A stretch of 64,000 nt of DNA from Trebouxia sp. TZW2008 (taxonomy: Eukaryota > Chlorophyta > Trebouxiophyceae > Trebouxiales > Trebouxiaceae). The notes under the pieces were generated by a model. It was not told where the DNA came from, made no database searches, and was given only the letters and a program-made list of their open reading frames with translations. The stretch's first letter is position 1. Each line of letters begins with the position of its first letter. Made by a program: the position numbers and the translations under genes. The DNA lies in contig BDIU01000128.1 of assembly GCA_002118135.1 (NCBI GenBank), forward strand, positions 521 to 64,520, given 5' to 3'. Shown here one piece after another: positions 11,501 through 23,069 of this stretch.

Positions 11501-14500
11501 ATGCCTGCTGTCGGCCCACTTCCCTTTGATGCACTTGATCAATCGCTGCCTCCACAGACAGCTTACCAGCCTTCTCAGTTTGCATTTCTGAAACAGAAGC
11601 CCAAGCAGGACGCAGACAGGTCTTTGTCCTCCACTGCTGCAGCCAACCCTTCAGCACCAGCTCCTGTCTTGCACACCAATGACCCAGCCCAATCTGCAGC
11701 AGTCAGATTGCCTGATGCCCCAGTCCTGCCAATCCGCAAATTTCCTACTCTGCTGCAGCAAGTCAAGCTGCCTTGCGCAGCCAACGGCTCAGCTTTGCCA
11801 GCACCAGTTGACGAAGAGCAAACAGCATTGCCGCGGCGACTCTTGACCCCAAGTACTGACTCGAAAAGCAAAGCTGCAGCTGCAGCCCTTTCTCACAGGA
11901 AAAGCGCTCCTCCTCTGTTGAGCAGATTGGCTAAGCTCACCAGCTCACCTGCGCTCGCGCCAACTTCTGGAAGTCATGTTGCTGGAGTCCTTTCTCCTTC
12001 TGTTGATGCCTCAAAGCATGGTGAGACCATGCTTCCCGTTTCTTGACTTGCCAGCAACTGGTATATCAGACCAACTTTATCATGATCTATGTTAGCTTTT
12101 GGGAATGATCTGTAATAGCTCTTCAGAGGCTGTAGCAGGTGGCTTGACAGTCTTGCTTGCAAGATGCGCACGTGGACATGTTCAGCAGGTGTGATGCATC
12201 AGCATATGCAGGGGTGCCCACACTCATTTTGACCAAGCAACTGCAACTCAAATGCACGGCGATGCAAGCCCTTTCTTGCTGTGCTCCCCGAGCGCCTTCA
12301 TTGCTGCATTGATGTCAATGCCACAGATCTGATGCCATGTCGTCACCAACTTCAAGCTTGCTGACAATCTTGCTGCAGGCAAGACTCAAGCAGTGCCTGA
12401 TCCATCTGCAGCGCCAGCAGCCGCCCAGTCTCACACAGCATTCCAAGAGTTTGCTGCTGACATCAAACCAGCTTCATCACAGCTTCCCACGCTGCCGCAC
12501 GCTGCTATTATTTCCCAGAACTCCAACAACAAAGCAGCATACGCCTCATCACAAGCAGCTAGCACCCCGCAAGCTCAGGCTCTCCACAGCAACTCATCAA
12601 AGCCCAGTCTTCACCCATCCTCAAGTCTTTCAGGGTCTGCTGCAAAGCCCAATGGCAACCCATCATGCCTGTCTCAGCCTCTCCCCAAGCTCAACTCCAC
12701 CTTTCGCACCAGACTTAAACTAGACCGGCCCCCACAGATGTGCCGCACCCCAGTGTTCTCACAGTCACCTAGCAGCAGTCTTGATCCTGAACAGTCATCC
12801 TTGAACAAGAGCAGGGAAGAGCAACCAAAGTCATCACATTCGCCTGTCAAGAGCCTCAATCCTGTTCAGTCAAGTTTGAACAAGAGCAGAGGAGAGCAAG
12901 ACAGGCCGACCAGTGCAACTGCTGCACTTGGGCAGTCTGAGGGTTGTGGGTCTGACAGCAGGGGTTATCCAGCCCGACCTGATGGAATTGCTGGTCATGG
13001 TGCGTCTGAGCGTCATCCTAAGCCACCCATGGGGTCTGAAGCAGGTGCAGATGCAGCACCTTGGCAGGTCAGCCTGAGTCCAAGATCTCGACAGCATAGA
13101 CGACTTTTGCTCAAGTGACTTTGTGCACGATTGGACTCAGACAGACACTCTGCAGCCAGTTGTTGGTCTGCATGCCATAGTGCTTGTTGCACATGCTCAG
13201 TGAAATGCGCTGATGCAAGCAAACTGCAGCAGCATACTCTTGCCTATGATGTGTGAAATGACCGCTTCTGTCGTCGTTGTCTCGTTGCACATAACACATT
13301 GTCCTATTTTCACACCCTGCCAGCATGTGATTGCCTGCCACGATCGTGTCACATGTCTGGTTGTCAGATCGCATTGCAGTCAAGCACTGGTTTGTCCTCT
13401 GCCTGTGAACTGCAAGATGTAGATTGCTGGCTGCTTAGAACAGCATCTGCAGCGCGGCATCTGCCGAACAGCCGTTGCTTCACGCATCAGTTGTCATGGG
13501 CCTTGTGAGGACAACACAATAGAATGTCATTGATTGCTTGATTGTGTCATTGACCTGACACCTGTGCCCGCGCGAACGCGAGGTAGGTCACAGGTGTGCC
13601 TCGCCCTGTTCTGAAGGTGTGCAGACAATGGGGCCAGCACCACGACAACCATGCAAGCAATGTGCGGTTGCTTATTCACAGGAGTCAACCACACATTGCT
13701 TGGATCTGCCAGATGCATCTGAAGTTGCCACGCCTGAGGCTTCCTGGAACATGCCTTCCAAAGCTGCAACAGCAGGGGCCGCCGGGAACAGGCCCCGCAG
13801 CAAGCTCAGGGCCAAACACCGCTCAGCACCCAGGTGAGCTGAGATGCTTCTGGGCTCGATCAATGCAGATAGATGTCTCTAAGTACTCAACAATGCAGCT
13901 TGATGGCTCTGACCACCCACTGACCTTGTAGTAGAAGCAAAAGTCTGTGTTTTCTCCGTCAGTTTCAGCAAGTTTTATTAAGCTCAATAAACCCAGGCCA
14001 GTACTTCACTCAGTGCTTTGGCACATGCTATCACAATGTCTGTGCAAGGAAGCTGCAGCTCTGCACACCAAAATTTGTGAGAGACTGTCCATTGCTCCTA
14101 CTTCATGCTCAAGCCATAATCTTGTTTTGGTATTTTCACTATGCCAGCACTACTGCACTTCAATGTCAAGCATTATTGATAAGAGCACACTGAGATGAGC
14201 AGTCTGTTTTTAGGTCCAATGCACTTTGACAGAATGATCAACACATGGACAGACAGACTTCAATCAATTCTGGAATGCTTTTGTCTGAGAAGGCCTTTGT
14301 ACGACATCTTTGTGTTTGCAAAACCTCAACACAATGACGATTGAGTGCAATTAGTACGCAGGCAGATGAAGCCATTGTATAGTGAGCTGTCACAAGAGGA
14401 GGAGTGGGGCGCCTACATCAGCCCTGAGGAGGCTGAAGCCAAGAGGCAGCAGGTCAGCTGTTACACTACCATTGACCGGCAACAGTGTGAAGTACATTTT

Positions 14501-17500
14501 CATATGTCGCATAGCCCAGGCGCGTCGTCCTTGTCAGCGTGTCTTCTGTAGATCACATGAGAGACGTTTGGCTGGCAGTGCTGTTGACTGTGCGGCTCTT
14601 GGGTCAAACTATTGCTTCTTGATCGTAATGTACTCTTGAGGTCGGGCTCGATTTTCAGGCCTGAAGTTGGTTTCTCAAGTAAAAGGAGAGGATTGTGTTT
14701 GATCAACCTGTGAGGGTGCAGTCCACTACACTTATACAAGACATGTTTACGGCCGCTCATAGATGCAACTCAAGCAAAATTGACTCTGATGTTGTAGAAC
14801 GCAGAACCCACCAGCTGACAGCACAACATGTCTGCCTGAACATCTCAAACAAAGGCGTACTTTGCTGGGTCTGCCTTTCTTGGAGGTGCTCATGCAGACT
14901 TGTTTTGTCAACTGTTGGACTTTGCAGTCTGTAGTGTGATAGTCAGAGTTTGCAGTCACTTGTCTCTGCATTCATGATTGGATTCAGCTATTGCTGCTGC
15001 ATTCCTGCATGCACATGTCCTGCATCTCTGCAACATCAACAGTACAACATTTAAAATCACAAAGAGCTAGGAGCAACATGTTAGCTGCTCAGTTATCAAC
15101 ATGGCATTCATGTTGTTTTCCCGTCAGCTGGGGGGCGCTGCAATGTGCAGCACGGGATTCAATGTTTGGGTTCAACTGTCTTCACCTGCTGAGCCCTTGC
15201 TGCTATATTTGCTTGTGCGTTTGCCATTCCGCACCTATGCAACTTTGCCTAAGTGAGTTCAGGGTTCATTTGCACTGATCACAATGCATTTGACTCTTGG
15301 ACGGCACTGCTTCTGCACGATTGTAGCCGGTTCATCAAACCTTGCCAGCAAACATAATGTACATCAATAAAGTTTTGGTGTCCAGTCAATCACAGAGGTA
15401 AAGGTATTACATGGCTATGTCAAGCATGTGACTTTGATGTTGTTTTGTTGTGTATGATCAGGCTCTGGAGGATGAGGAGGATGCAGCACTGCTGGTGGAC
15501 TACAATGGCACCTTGAAAAGAGCAAAGTCACGCTTGGGGCAAGACACACACTCTCATGCACCGCCCAGCAACTCCCCAGTGCAGTACCGTTTGACATCTG
15601 CAAAGGTCGGCAAGCAGAGTGAGACAGACGACCCATGTCATGCTATGGCTTTTGACATTACTGATGACGAGCCTGGTAACAGCCCAGCAAATGGGCGCCA
15701 ACTCATACATCAAAAGCGCACCAGCTCTCCAGTGCAGCACCGATTGACCTCTACAAAGGTGGGCAAGCTGAATGACATAGAAGACCCAGCTCATGCTACG
15801 GCTTTTGACATCCAAGATGATGAGCCTAGTAGCAGCCCAGTGACAGGGCATCAAGACACAAGCTATGACGCTGCTCAATCTTTGCTGATTGACATCGATG
15901 ACAGCCTTGTGCCTCAACAGCATAAGGCAGCGGATCAGTTGCATTCAGCCAGAGCAGCACAGACTGGCCTCAGTCACAGTGTCACAGCGCCTCAGACACA
16001 CAGGCAGCCTGGCGCAGCAGCAGCCAGACGCAATCAGACAGGCTTGCCAAGCGAAGCAGAGCAGTGGGGTTGTCACGGCACAGCGGCGCAGACAGACATG
16101 CAAGCTGAAGCTCCTTTGAATGTAGACACTCATCAAGCAGGCTTGATGTTTGACATTGATGATGATGAAGAAGACTTGCCTGAGCCTAACCACCAGCCGC
16201 ATGATGGATCTCATTCTGGTCCTCAGGCTCAGTGTCTTACCAACTCTGCCCCAGAAGCAGCAGCCGCACAGGAAAGTGCCCCTTCTGGTCTTCTCTTTGA
16301 CATAGACAGCGAGGATGATGAAGCGACAAACGGCGCTCCAAATGCTATGAACCAGGTCCCAGAAGCTGCACAACAGAGCAGGGATGCAGCATGTGCATCA
16401 GCGCCAGCACAGCAGGATGCCAACAGCCTTGGGACAGCCCAGGTGTCAAGTGAGCATGATCAGCTAATGATGCGCAGACAGAGCCACAGGCAGGCCTCCA
16501 CAAGCACGCCAACAGCTCTCACTCACAGGCATAGTCAACAGCCAGGACTTGTGCCAGTAAGCACATGTGCAACGTCAACAGCTCTCACTGTTCCAGGGTC
16601 CATGTCACTAGACAGGCAAGCATTCACAAGCACGCCAACAGATCTCACTCACAGGCATCGTCAATACCCAGGCCAAACGCTCATAGACAAGCCTGGACCA
16701 GTTGCAGCGTCAACAGTCCTTGTTGATAGGCATAGTAAGCAGCCAGCATCTATGTCAGTAGACAGGCTTGATGCTATGGTAATGTCGACAGCTTTGCCAT
16801 CAGTGATAGCAAGTCAGCAACCAGAACAGAACGCACGACAGCAGCAGCAGCTGCAGAGACTGGTAAGAAGGGGTGCACATTCCTTCAAGCCTCCTAGGAA
16901 GGCTGCCAAGCCAACTGCCATCACAGCTGCACCGCCAGCTTCAGCAGCTACAGCTTCAGCAGCTGCAAGGGAAGCTGACATCACAGCTGCCCCGCCAGCT
17001 TCAGCAGCTGCAAAGGCAGTTGACATGGAAGCTGCAGTACCCGCAAGAGGAAGCTATGCCCTGACTGCAGCAGCTGAGGGAGAAGCTGACATTGATGAGT
17101 CATTAGCTAGCAGAGGGGCCAGCAGGCCCTTAAAAAGGCTCAGGAAAGCGGAAGATCCAATGCAAGAGCCTGCTATGCATGCTGACGACGGTAAGCCTGC
17201 TCATGACCAAAACTTTACCTGTAAGTATTGCTCCAAACCGCTTTCAGCAGCCTTACATGGGTAGTGCATGTTCAGGCCAGTATGAACATGTATGACTGCT
17301 TCAGGCAAAGTCCACGGTGCTGATCACAATGACAAAGAGAGGGAGAGTAATTTCAAATGCTCGATTTCGTCTTTTACAATTGAGATTGCATTGTACATGC
17401 TTGATTTAGGCACATAGCCCTGTATTGGCTGCATTTCATGCAATGCCGACCTTTGCTCTTGGTGTTGGTATCAGCATTGCATTGCCAACATTGACACAGT

Positions 17501-20500
17501 TGCAGCCGCCTGTCTGTTTGTCTAGTCTGTCTGTCTGTCCATCTGTGTTGCCATCTCTCTGTCTGCCTGTCTGTCCGTCTGCCTGCCTGTCTGCCTGCCT
17601 GCCTGCCTGTCAGCAATACCATACAAGTCATGACGTTTTGAAGAAGAAGAGTTTGCGAAACCTTCGCAGCCTGTGGCATCCACCTGGAAGAGTGTTTCTA
17701 GGCTTGAGGCGCTAACCACATCTGCTCAGTCACCCTGAAACATTACAAAGTAAACGCAAATCAGTGCCTTTGTGCATTGCAGTTCAGAACATGTTTGAAG
17801 AAGAAGAACAACACCATGTGGGACCTTCACAGCCTGTGGCGTCCAGCTGGAAGACTGCTCCCAGGCTCCAGGCGTTCAACACATCAAAGCCAACGACTGT
17901 TGTACCAAGTCACCGGTCTAACACTTCAAGGCCGTCAGCGCCTGACTACTCTGCGCTGTACCCTAGCCCTGAAGAAGAGGAAGAAGAAGGCAAAAGCAGA
18001 GATGATGGCAGCGAAGCTGAAGAAGATGGGGCGGCAGCGTTAGCAGCTGCCAGGCCTGCAACGTCGGGATTCCAGACAGCAAGAGACATGCTCAAGCAGA
18101 AGCAGAGCAATGGCGAAGAGTTGAGGTTGAAGCAGGCCAAAGCTGCTAACCCATTTGCCAGGGCAATGCAGAAGGTTTGAATACAAAATTACTGTGTGAC
18201 AAAAACTTGCAGTTCTTGCTTGTTGTCCTGTTCCTCTCTTTGCACCTGCATGCCTGGGGCAACGCAGAATGTGAACATTGCAGCTTGCATTTACACTGTG
18301 GCAAAAAGCTATAGCTACTGTTCTTCTTCTTGAGCTGCATGCACCAGGGCAGGGCAGTGGCAGCCCTGTTCTGCTGAAGTCACAGCTGCCCATCATGTCG
18401 CCAGGGCAACGTTGAAGGTGTCAAATCCACATGACGTTCACTGTCTAGCAGAAATCTTCAGTCATTGTTCCTCTTCTTCAGTCGCATGCGCCAAGGTGAA
18501 AATATATCATAGCAGTATTGCTCTGCATTTGTGTGACTATGCAATGCTGCTGCAGGGCAAGCAGCCGCTGACTGAGCAACCAAGGAGCCTTCAGGGTTCG
18601 AGAGCCACCCCAGGCGTGTCCGCTGAAGCCCTGAGGGCAGTTCTGCAAGCCCCTGCTGCGCCTGTAGGTACGCCACTTAACACTCTGGTACTTGATGTAG
18701 CTGCCAACAGCATTTCATGCATGCTTACCAGTAAGCTGTTGCTTCTGCAATACACAATATGGTCACTGTCAGAGCCTCTGACTGTCTCTTATGACTCTGC
18801 ACATGGTCCACACAGAGCAGTTGCTGTGAGAAACCGGGAAGCACCAACCTGATCGTAGTCAGTGAGTGCCTTGCTCCACAGCCTGCTCCTCTTTTGCTGC
18901 ACAATCAGGCAGCTCTTGCATGTCGTGGGCAGCATCTGATCAGCATTTGCAAGGATGGCAGGCAAAAGTTGGCCTGAACTCCTGGCACCAGAACATCCGT
19001 GACGGCCATCCTCTACGCTGAAATTGGATGGCAGTACATACAGCTTTTGTCCCTTCCCAATACGTGGGATGTGTGGCCTGTCTGTCTAAAGATGTGATAT
19101 AGCTGCTGCAGGCAAGAAGACTGGATTGCAACAAAATTCTGGCTGGTCACTAGCCTCAGACAGGAGCTCCCTCCCTGCATCACATGACGGCTGGCCTGCA
19201 AAGCGTGCACAGCACAGCACAGCGCCCACATTTGTCTCAGCTGCTAGTCTAGCTTCAGATCCAGCTTTCAGTCAGCCTCAGACGAGCAATCGCGCAGCAC
19301 AGCGCAGATCCAGTCAACCAGTCAGTCATCAGTCTAAGAGGAGCAGGTCTAACAAGGCAGAAGAAGAGGAGCAGGATGAAGAAATCATTGATCTAGTTGA
19401 CAGTCCAGGTAGTCCAGGAATACCAGCAGATATGTTGCATGTCACAACGCTTTTGTTATCGCTTGCACCACAAGCATACAGTAAAGAACAAATGGGCGGC
19501 AGTGCTTTTGAGAGGCACTCTAGAGCAATTCAATCATGTGTTAGCATAAATCAAAAGGGCATTGGCTGCAAGACTTAGCGCTTGCCAGACAGTGCTGTTC
19601 ATGACTGTGTCAACATCTGTGTTTTGCCGTTGCAATAACGCTTCTGTCTGCAATCAACAAGTGTTGATAGCTACACTCAACAGCAGCTGCCAGAGGGCTG
19701 GGCTGCAATTATTTCAATTCCTGGCTTGACAGTCTCAGGCAATCGTGACAGACCACTTGGCATTCAGGTCAACAGTCCAAGTTCAGAGCATCAAACAAAT
19801 CAACGTGCAAAAGACCATGCCCTTCACATGTCCCACAACACACTGAGCTCAGTGCTTCTGTGTTGAACAGCTTGTGTGATACGCCCTTGGTGTTTTCAGG
19901 CGGTGGTGATAGGCCTCTCAGTAGCCAGCTGGCAATGGAAGCAGCTGCTGAAGAAGAGGAAGAGGAAACTGATTATGTTGAAGATGGCAAGCCGTGGTGG
20001 CATCGCTTTCCTGACTTTGTGCCCCTGTCTGCCTTAGAAGGAGGCAGAAACCCTAGGTCAGACCCTTGCTGAGATGTGCCCCTCTTGTATGGTCTCTGTC
20101 ATTACCAGCATTGAGTGCTGTGTCCATTGTCACTGAGAGACACAAGTCTGGCTCAAAGCATGCTGTTGTGCATTTTGGCTCTCTCTGTATTGGCATTGCA
20201 TTCCCTGACTTCGTGCCCCGGTCTGCCTTTGAAGCAGGCAGAGATCCCAGGTCAGGCATCTTGCTGACAACTGTGTTTGGCGTATGATTTCTTGTTGTCA
20301 ACTACACTGTGCACCATGTGTATTGCTGAGCAAGACTTCTCGGACTGGGCAGACATCCTAGATAAAGCCCCTCGTACAACTTTGTCTTCCCTCTTGTAAA
20401 ATGAATGGTGTGACCTGCACACTGTGTGTTGTCTTTACCATCAAGCAAGACGCTGACCTCACCTACTGGTATGCTGTTGTTCAGTGGCTTGACCATCTTG

Positions 20501-22395
20501 AACAGAACACACACATTTCATGTCCCTGTCTGCTCGTGAAGGAGGCAGGTATTCCTGGTCAGAACTGCGCTGACAAGCTTGTCATCCCTTGTGTACATTG
20601 TACACTATACATTCAAGCAGCTTTAGAGTCAAACATGCCAATGCAAGGCATGGCAATGCTACTCAGCGGCTTCAGAACACGCTAGGTGACATTATTCATG
20701 CTGACGACAGTGGTTGCCAGCAGAGGATAAATGCAGATGGCAATTGTTTGCTCATGCAATTTTGCAAACTGTCTGATCAACTTTTTCCTCTGCAGGGATG
20801 GGTCAATTGTGCACATCAACTACAAAGCACAATTTAGTAATCAGCCAGCAGCCAGGGGCCGTAAGAAAGCTGCAGTCACAAATGCCCCAGCTGATCTTGA
20901 CATTGACATAGAGGCTCTGAATGACAGTACAGGCTCACAATCCTAATGTCTGCTGTGTAGGGATGGGTCAGTAGTTCACATCAACTACAAAGCACAGTTT
21001 AGTAATCAGCCAGCACCCAGAGGGCGTAAGAAAGCTGCGACCAGAAATGCCCCAGCTGATGCTGACAGTGATATAGAGATTCTTGATGATGATGATGCTG
21101 ATGAGTGTGATGAAGAGGAAGGGCGATCTGGCTCAGCCAGAGGTCGTAGGCAAAGGCATGAAAGCAGTGGGGCGGCGGAGGGGTCAGGCAGGCCCCAGGC
21201 AGGGCGCTGGGTACATCAAAATCGCCATAATGTAAGGCAGTGTCCATGCTGTGAACACATTGTTCAATTGCTTTATCATGCATTGTCTTGAAGCAGATGC
21301 AGTCACAATCTTGGGCAGCTGAGTTCTACAATCCAATTTTTGCGGAATGGTTGCTGGACTTGTGAAATATTATACAATTCCCTCTCCTTCCCAGTTCTTT
21401 GCCAACTTGTTGCTTTGTTGTGTTTGCCTGTGCCCTCTGTCATAGGCAAGTGATGCTGACAGATCTGCCAATTTTAGGAAGACAATGAGCTGCTGTCCTT
21501 TGATATTGTCACCAGGCTGACAAGTATGAGCACGCATCTTTATGGCGCTGCTGTGATATAATCTGACGAGAGGAATAGTGTTGACCAATATGAGCAACCT
21601 CTCAATTGGGGAATGGTACATGTCCGGCAAGCCTTTGACGGAATTCATCGCAAATGTGCCAGGGGGGTTCCAGGATGGGTCTTTATCCAAAGTCTGAGTC
21701 TGGCGTTGAACAGTGAATTGACCAGGTGCCTCCAGTGCCGGTGGGCGAGGGTGCAGATGACCCGAGTAACTAGTCTTGCCAAGCGAATCACCGCTGCATG
21801 GGATTCACTGCTCTGCATTGCTGCTTCAGGTGCTTATCCCACAAGCAAGGATGTGAATTTGGTATCAAGAATCAATCCTGGATGCCCAAATTTTGGCAAT
21901 GATGCAGGCATGTATGCACACATGCAAGATGCTGTCTGGGCACAGGCAATAAGGACCAAACAGGCGATAGGTTCTCAGCCCATGTGACAGGCAATACAAG
22001 GGTGAACTAATTATGACGTCGCCATCGACGCAATTTTGGGTGCTGCAGGTGTCAAGGGTCAGATTGCATTGGTCCAGAAGATGGCTTTAGCCAGACCTTT
22101 TTGAAACAGCTCATTGCTTATGTATGCTCCTAGCAGGGACATGGAATGTCAGCATCACGCATGTGTGAGATGATGACAATGAACGCAGGTGTACATTGAT
22201 GCCAGTGGCCAAACACTGACAGGTAGCAGAGCATACAGAAAAGCTCAGCAGGAAAAGGGCAAGTCAAGTCCCTCTAGAAGCAGACAAAGGAAGAGAAGCA
22301 GGAAGAGCCCAAAGAAAGGCTCTCGCAAACGCAAGTCAAAAGCCACAGGCAGCAGAAGGCCCCGCTTTTCTGGCAGCAAGAGCCGCTTTGGCTGA
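11501..22395 (+). CDS. Long acidic, disordered protein with basic SR/RK-rich C-terminus; probably nuclear
   Basis: Eleven exons with matching phases: 11501-12020, 12379-13067, 13682-13833, 14362-14452, 15462-17190, 17783-18174, 18556-18667, 19112-19408, 19900-20056, 20961-21231, 22189-22395 (4617 nt, 1538 aa). Most of the protein is low-complexity Ser/Pro/Ala/Gln. Exon 5 has recurring acidic patches of the FDIDDDEED type. Exon 4 carries YSELSQEEEWGAYISPEEAE. Exons 9-11 hold the least repetitive part: W-W-H-R-F-P-D-F-V-P-L, then DGSVVHINYKAQF, VYIDASGQTLTG and a tail of RSRQRKRSRK-type sequence. Acidic stretches plus a basic SR/RK tail suggest a chromatin or RNA/DNA-associated protein; this is inference. 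I recognise no catalytic domain. The start ATG at 11501 is the first in frame after a plausible acceptor, so upstream exons may exist. Confidence 0.55.
17519..17611. repeat. TGTC/TGCC tetranucleotide microsatellite
   Basis: About 90 bp of TGTC, TGCC and TGTCCATC-like units in an intron of the acidic-protein gene. Antisense and sense open frames here (TDRQTDRQ-like) are artefacts of the repeat. Confidence 0.9.
17636..17724 (+). repeat. Upstream echo of the 17783 exon start
   Basis: This 90-bp stretch matches 17794-17884, the first part of the exon beginning at 17783: TTTGAAGAAGAAGA, then CAGCCTGTGGC.TCCA.CTGGAAGA, then AGGCTnnAGGCG. It sits in the preceding intron about 160 bp upstream of the real exon and has shifted frames. 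Confidence 0.8.
18150..18430 (+). repeat. Downstream echoes of the 17783-18174 exon end
   Basis: The end of the exon plus its donor (CCAGGGCAATGCAGAAGGT) recurs as degenerate copies near 18252 and 18397, each followed by intron-like sequence including a C/T-rich CTGTTCCTCTTCTTC-type stretch. Spacing is about 100 and 145 bp. Confidence 0.7.
20015..20570 (+). repeat. Downstream echoes of the 19900-20056 exon end
   Basis: The exon tail (TTTCCTGACTTTGTGCCCC, GTCTGCCTTAGAAGGAGGCA) with the GTCAG donor is copied at about 20196-20262 and more weakly at 20515-20575. Both copies keep a GTCAG-type donor after the AGG-rich end. Confidence 0.85.
20796..21060 (+). repeat. Tandem exon duplication, ~165 bp period
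   Basis: Two close copies start at 20796 and 20961, each directly after an acceptor (CTGCAG and GTGTAG). Both encode DGS-V-HINYKAQFSNQPA-RGRKKAA. The first copy runs into a stop at 20944-20946. The second stays open to a GTAAGG donor at 21232 and joins in phase to the last exon. The first could be an alternative terminal exon or an echo. Confidence 0.85.
21380..21830 (-). mobile_element. Possible Helitron-like coding fragment in an intron
   Basis: The - strand of this intron segment is open for more than 110 codons and reads like a conserved protein (GLPDMYHSPIERLLI, IPLVRLYHSS, MRAHTCQPGDNIKGQQLIVF). The spacing of I-E-x-L-L-I, I-P-L-V-R-L and a closing I-V-F resembles the N-terminal region of Helitron helicase-type proteins. 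That match is from memory and weak. There are no visible termini, and no helicase motifs are present, so at best it is a fragment. Confidence 0.3.
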
Positions 22396-23069
22396 CAAAC
22401 TTGTGACAAGCATCACTGGATAGAAAGCTGCGATTGGCAACACAATCCTGTGAGACTCTCATCTCACGATTGCAGAGTGTGCTGTAGCTTATCCTGGTCA
22501 GGCAAGAATGTCTCATGTAGCAGGTGCTACTGTTAGTGGCTTGACATGCCATCACAACACCGTGCTTGAGCACTGCCCCATAGGCGTTGAGCACAGCGCC
22601 ACCTTTCAACCGAGCAGGGCTGTGTTTTCAGGAGGGCTGCAGCTAGCTCTTGCACGTCTCATGCTAGACAGCCTTTATTCACTCACATCGACTAGGCCAT
22701 ATGACCTTCGTGTTGCACCAATTGCAGGAAGCTATGCGCACATTGCCATTGTCACATACTCTCAAATAGCACATGCATGAACACATGAAACTACCTGTCT
22801 CAGAGGCGTTTGAAAGGCAACGTTCCCTGCTTTGCCAGCTAGCATTGACAACTTACCTGTCAGCAGCGCTCTATAGCTGAACGGATTCTGGCAGCTGGCC
22901 TTAGTCAAGTATGACTACATTGCTGTCATCCAGCGGCATTACGCTATCATACTCATCCCGACAGCAGACCCATGTGATCGGCAGGACTGACAGGAAGCCG
23001 CTGCATGCTGAAAAGCTGCAGTCTGTAGTACGGCAGAAGCAAGTAGCCGCATGCATAGTGCATTGCCCG
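22396..23069. other. Intergenic
   Basis: I see no convincing exon or repeat here. It should contain the 3' end of the acidic-protein gene and the promoter of the hydrolase gene. Confidence 0.4.

Noticed and set aside
17374..17719. Open frames rich in TDRQ or CLSV repeats
   Set aside because: Products of the tetranucleotide microsatellite at 17519-17611.
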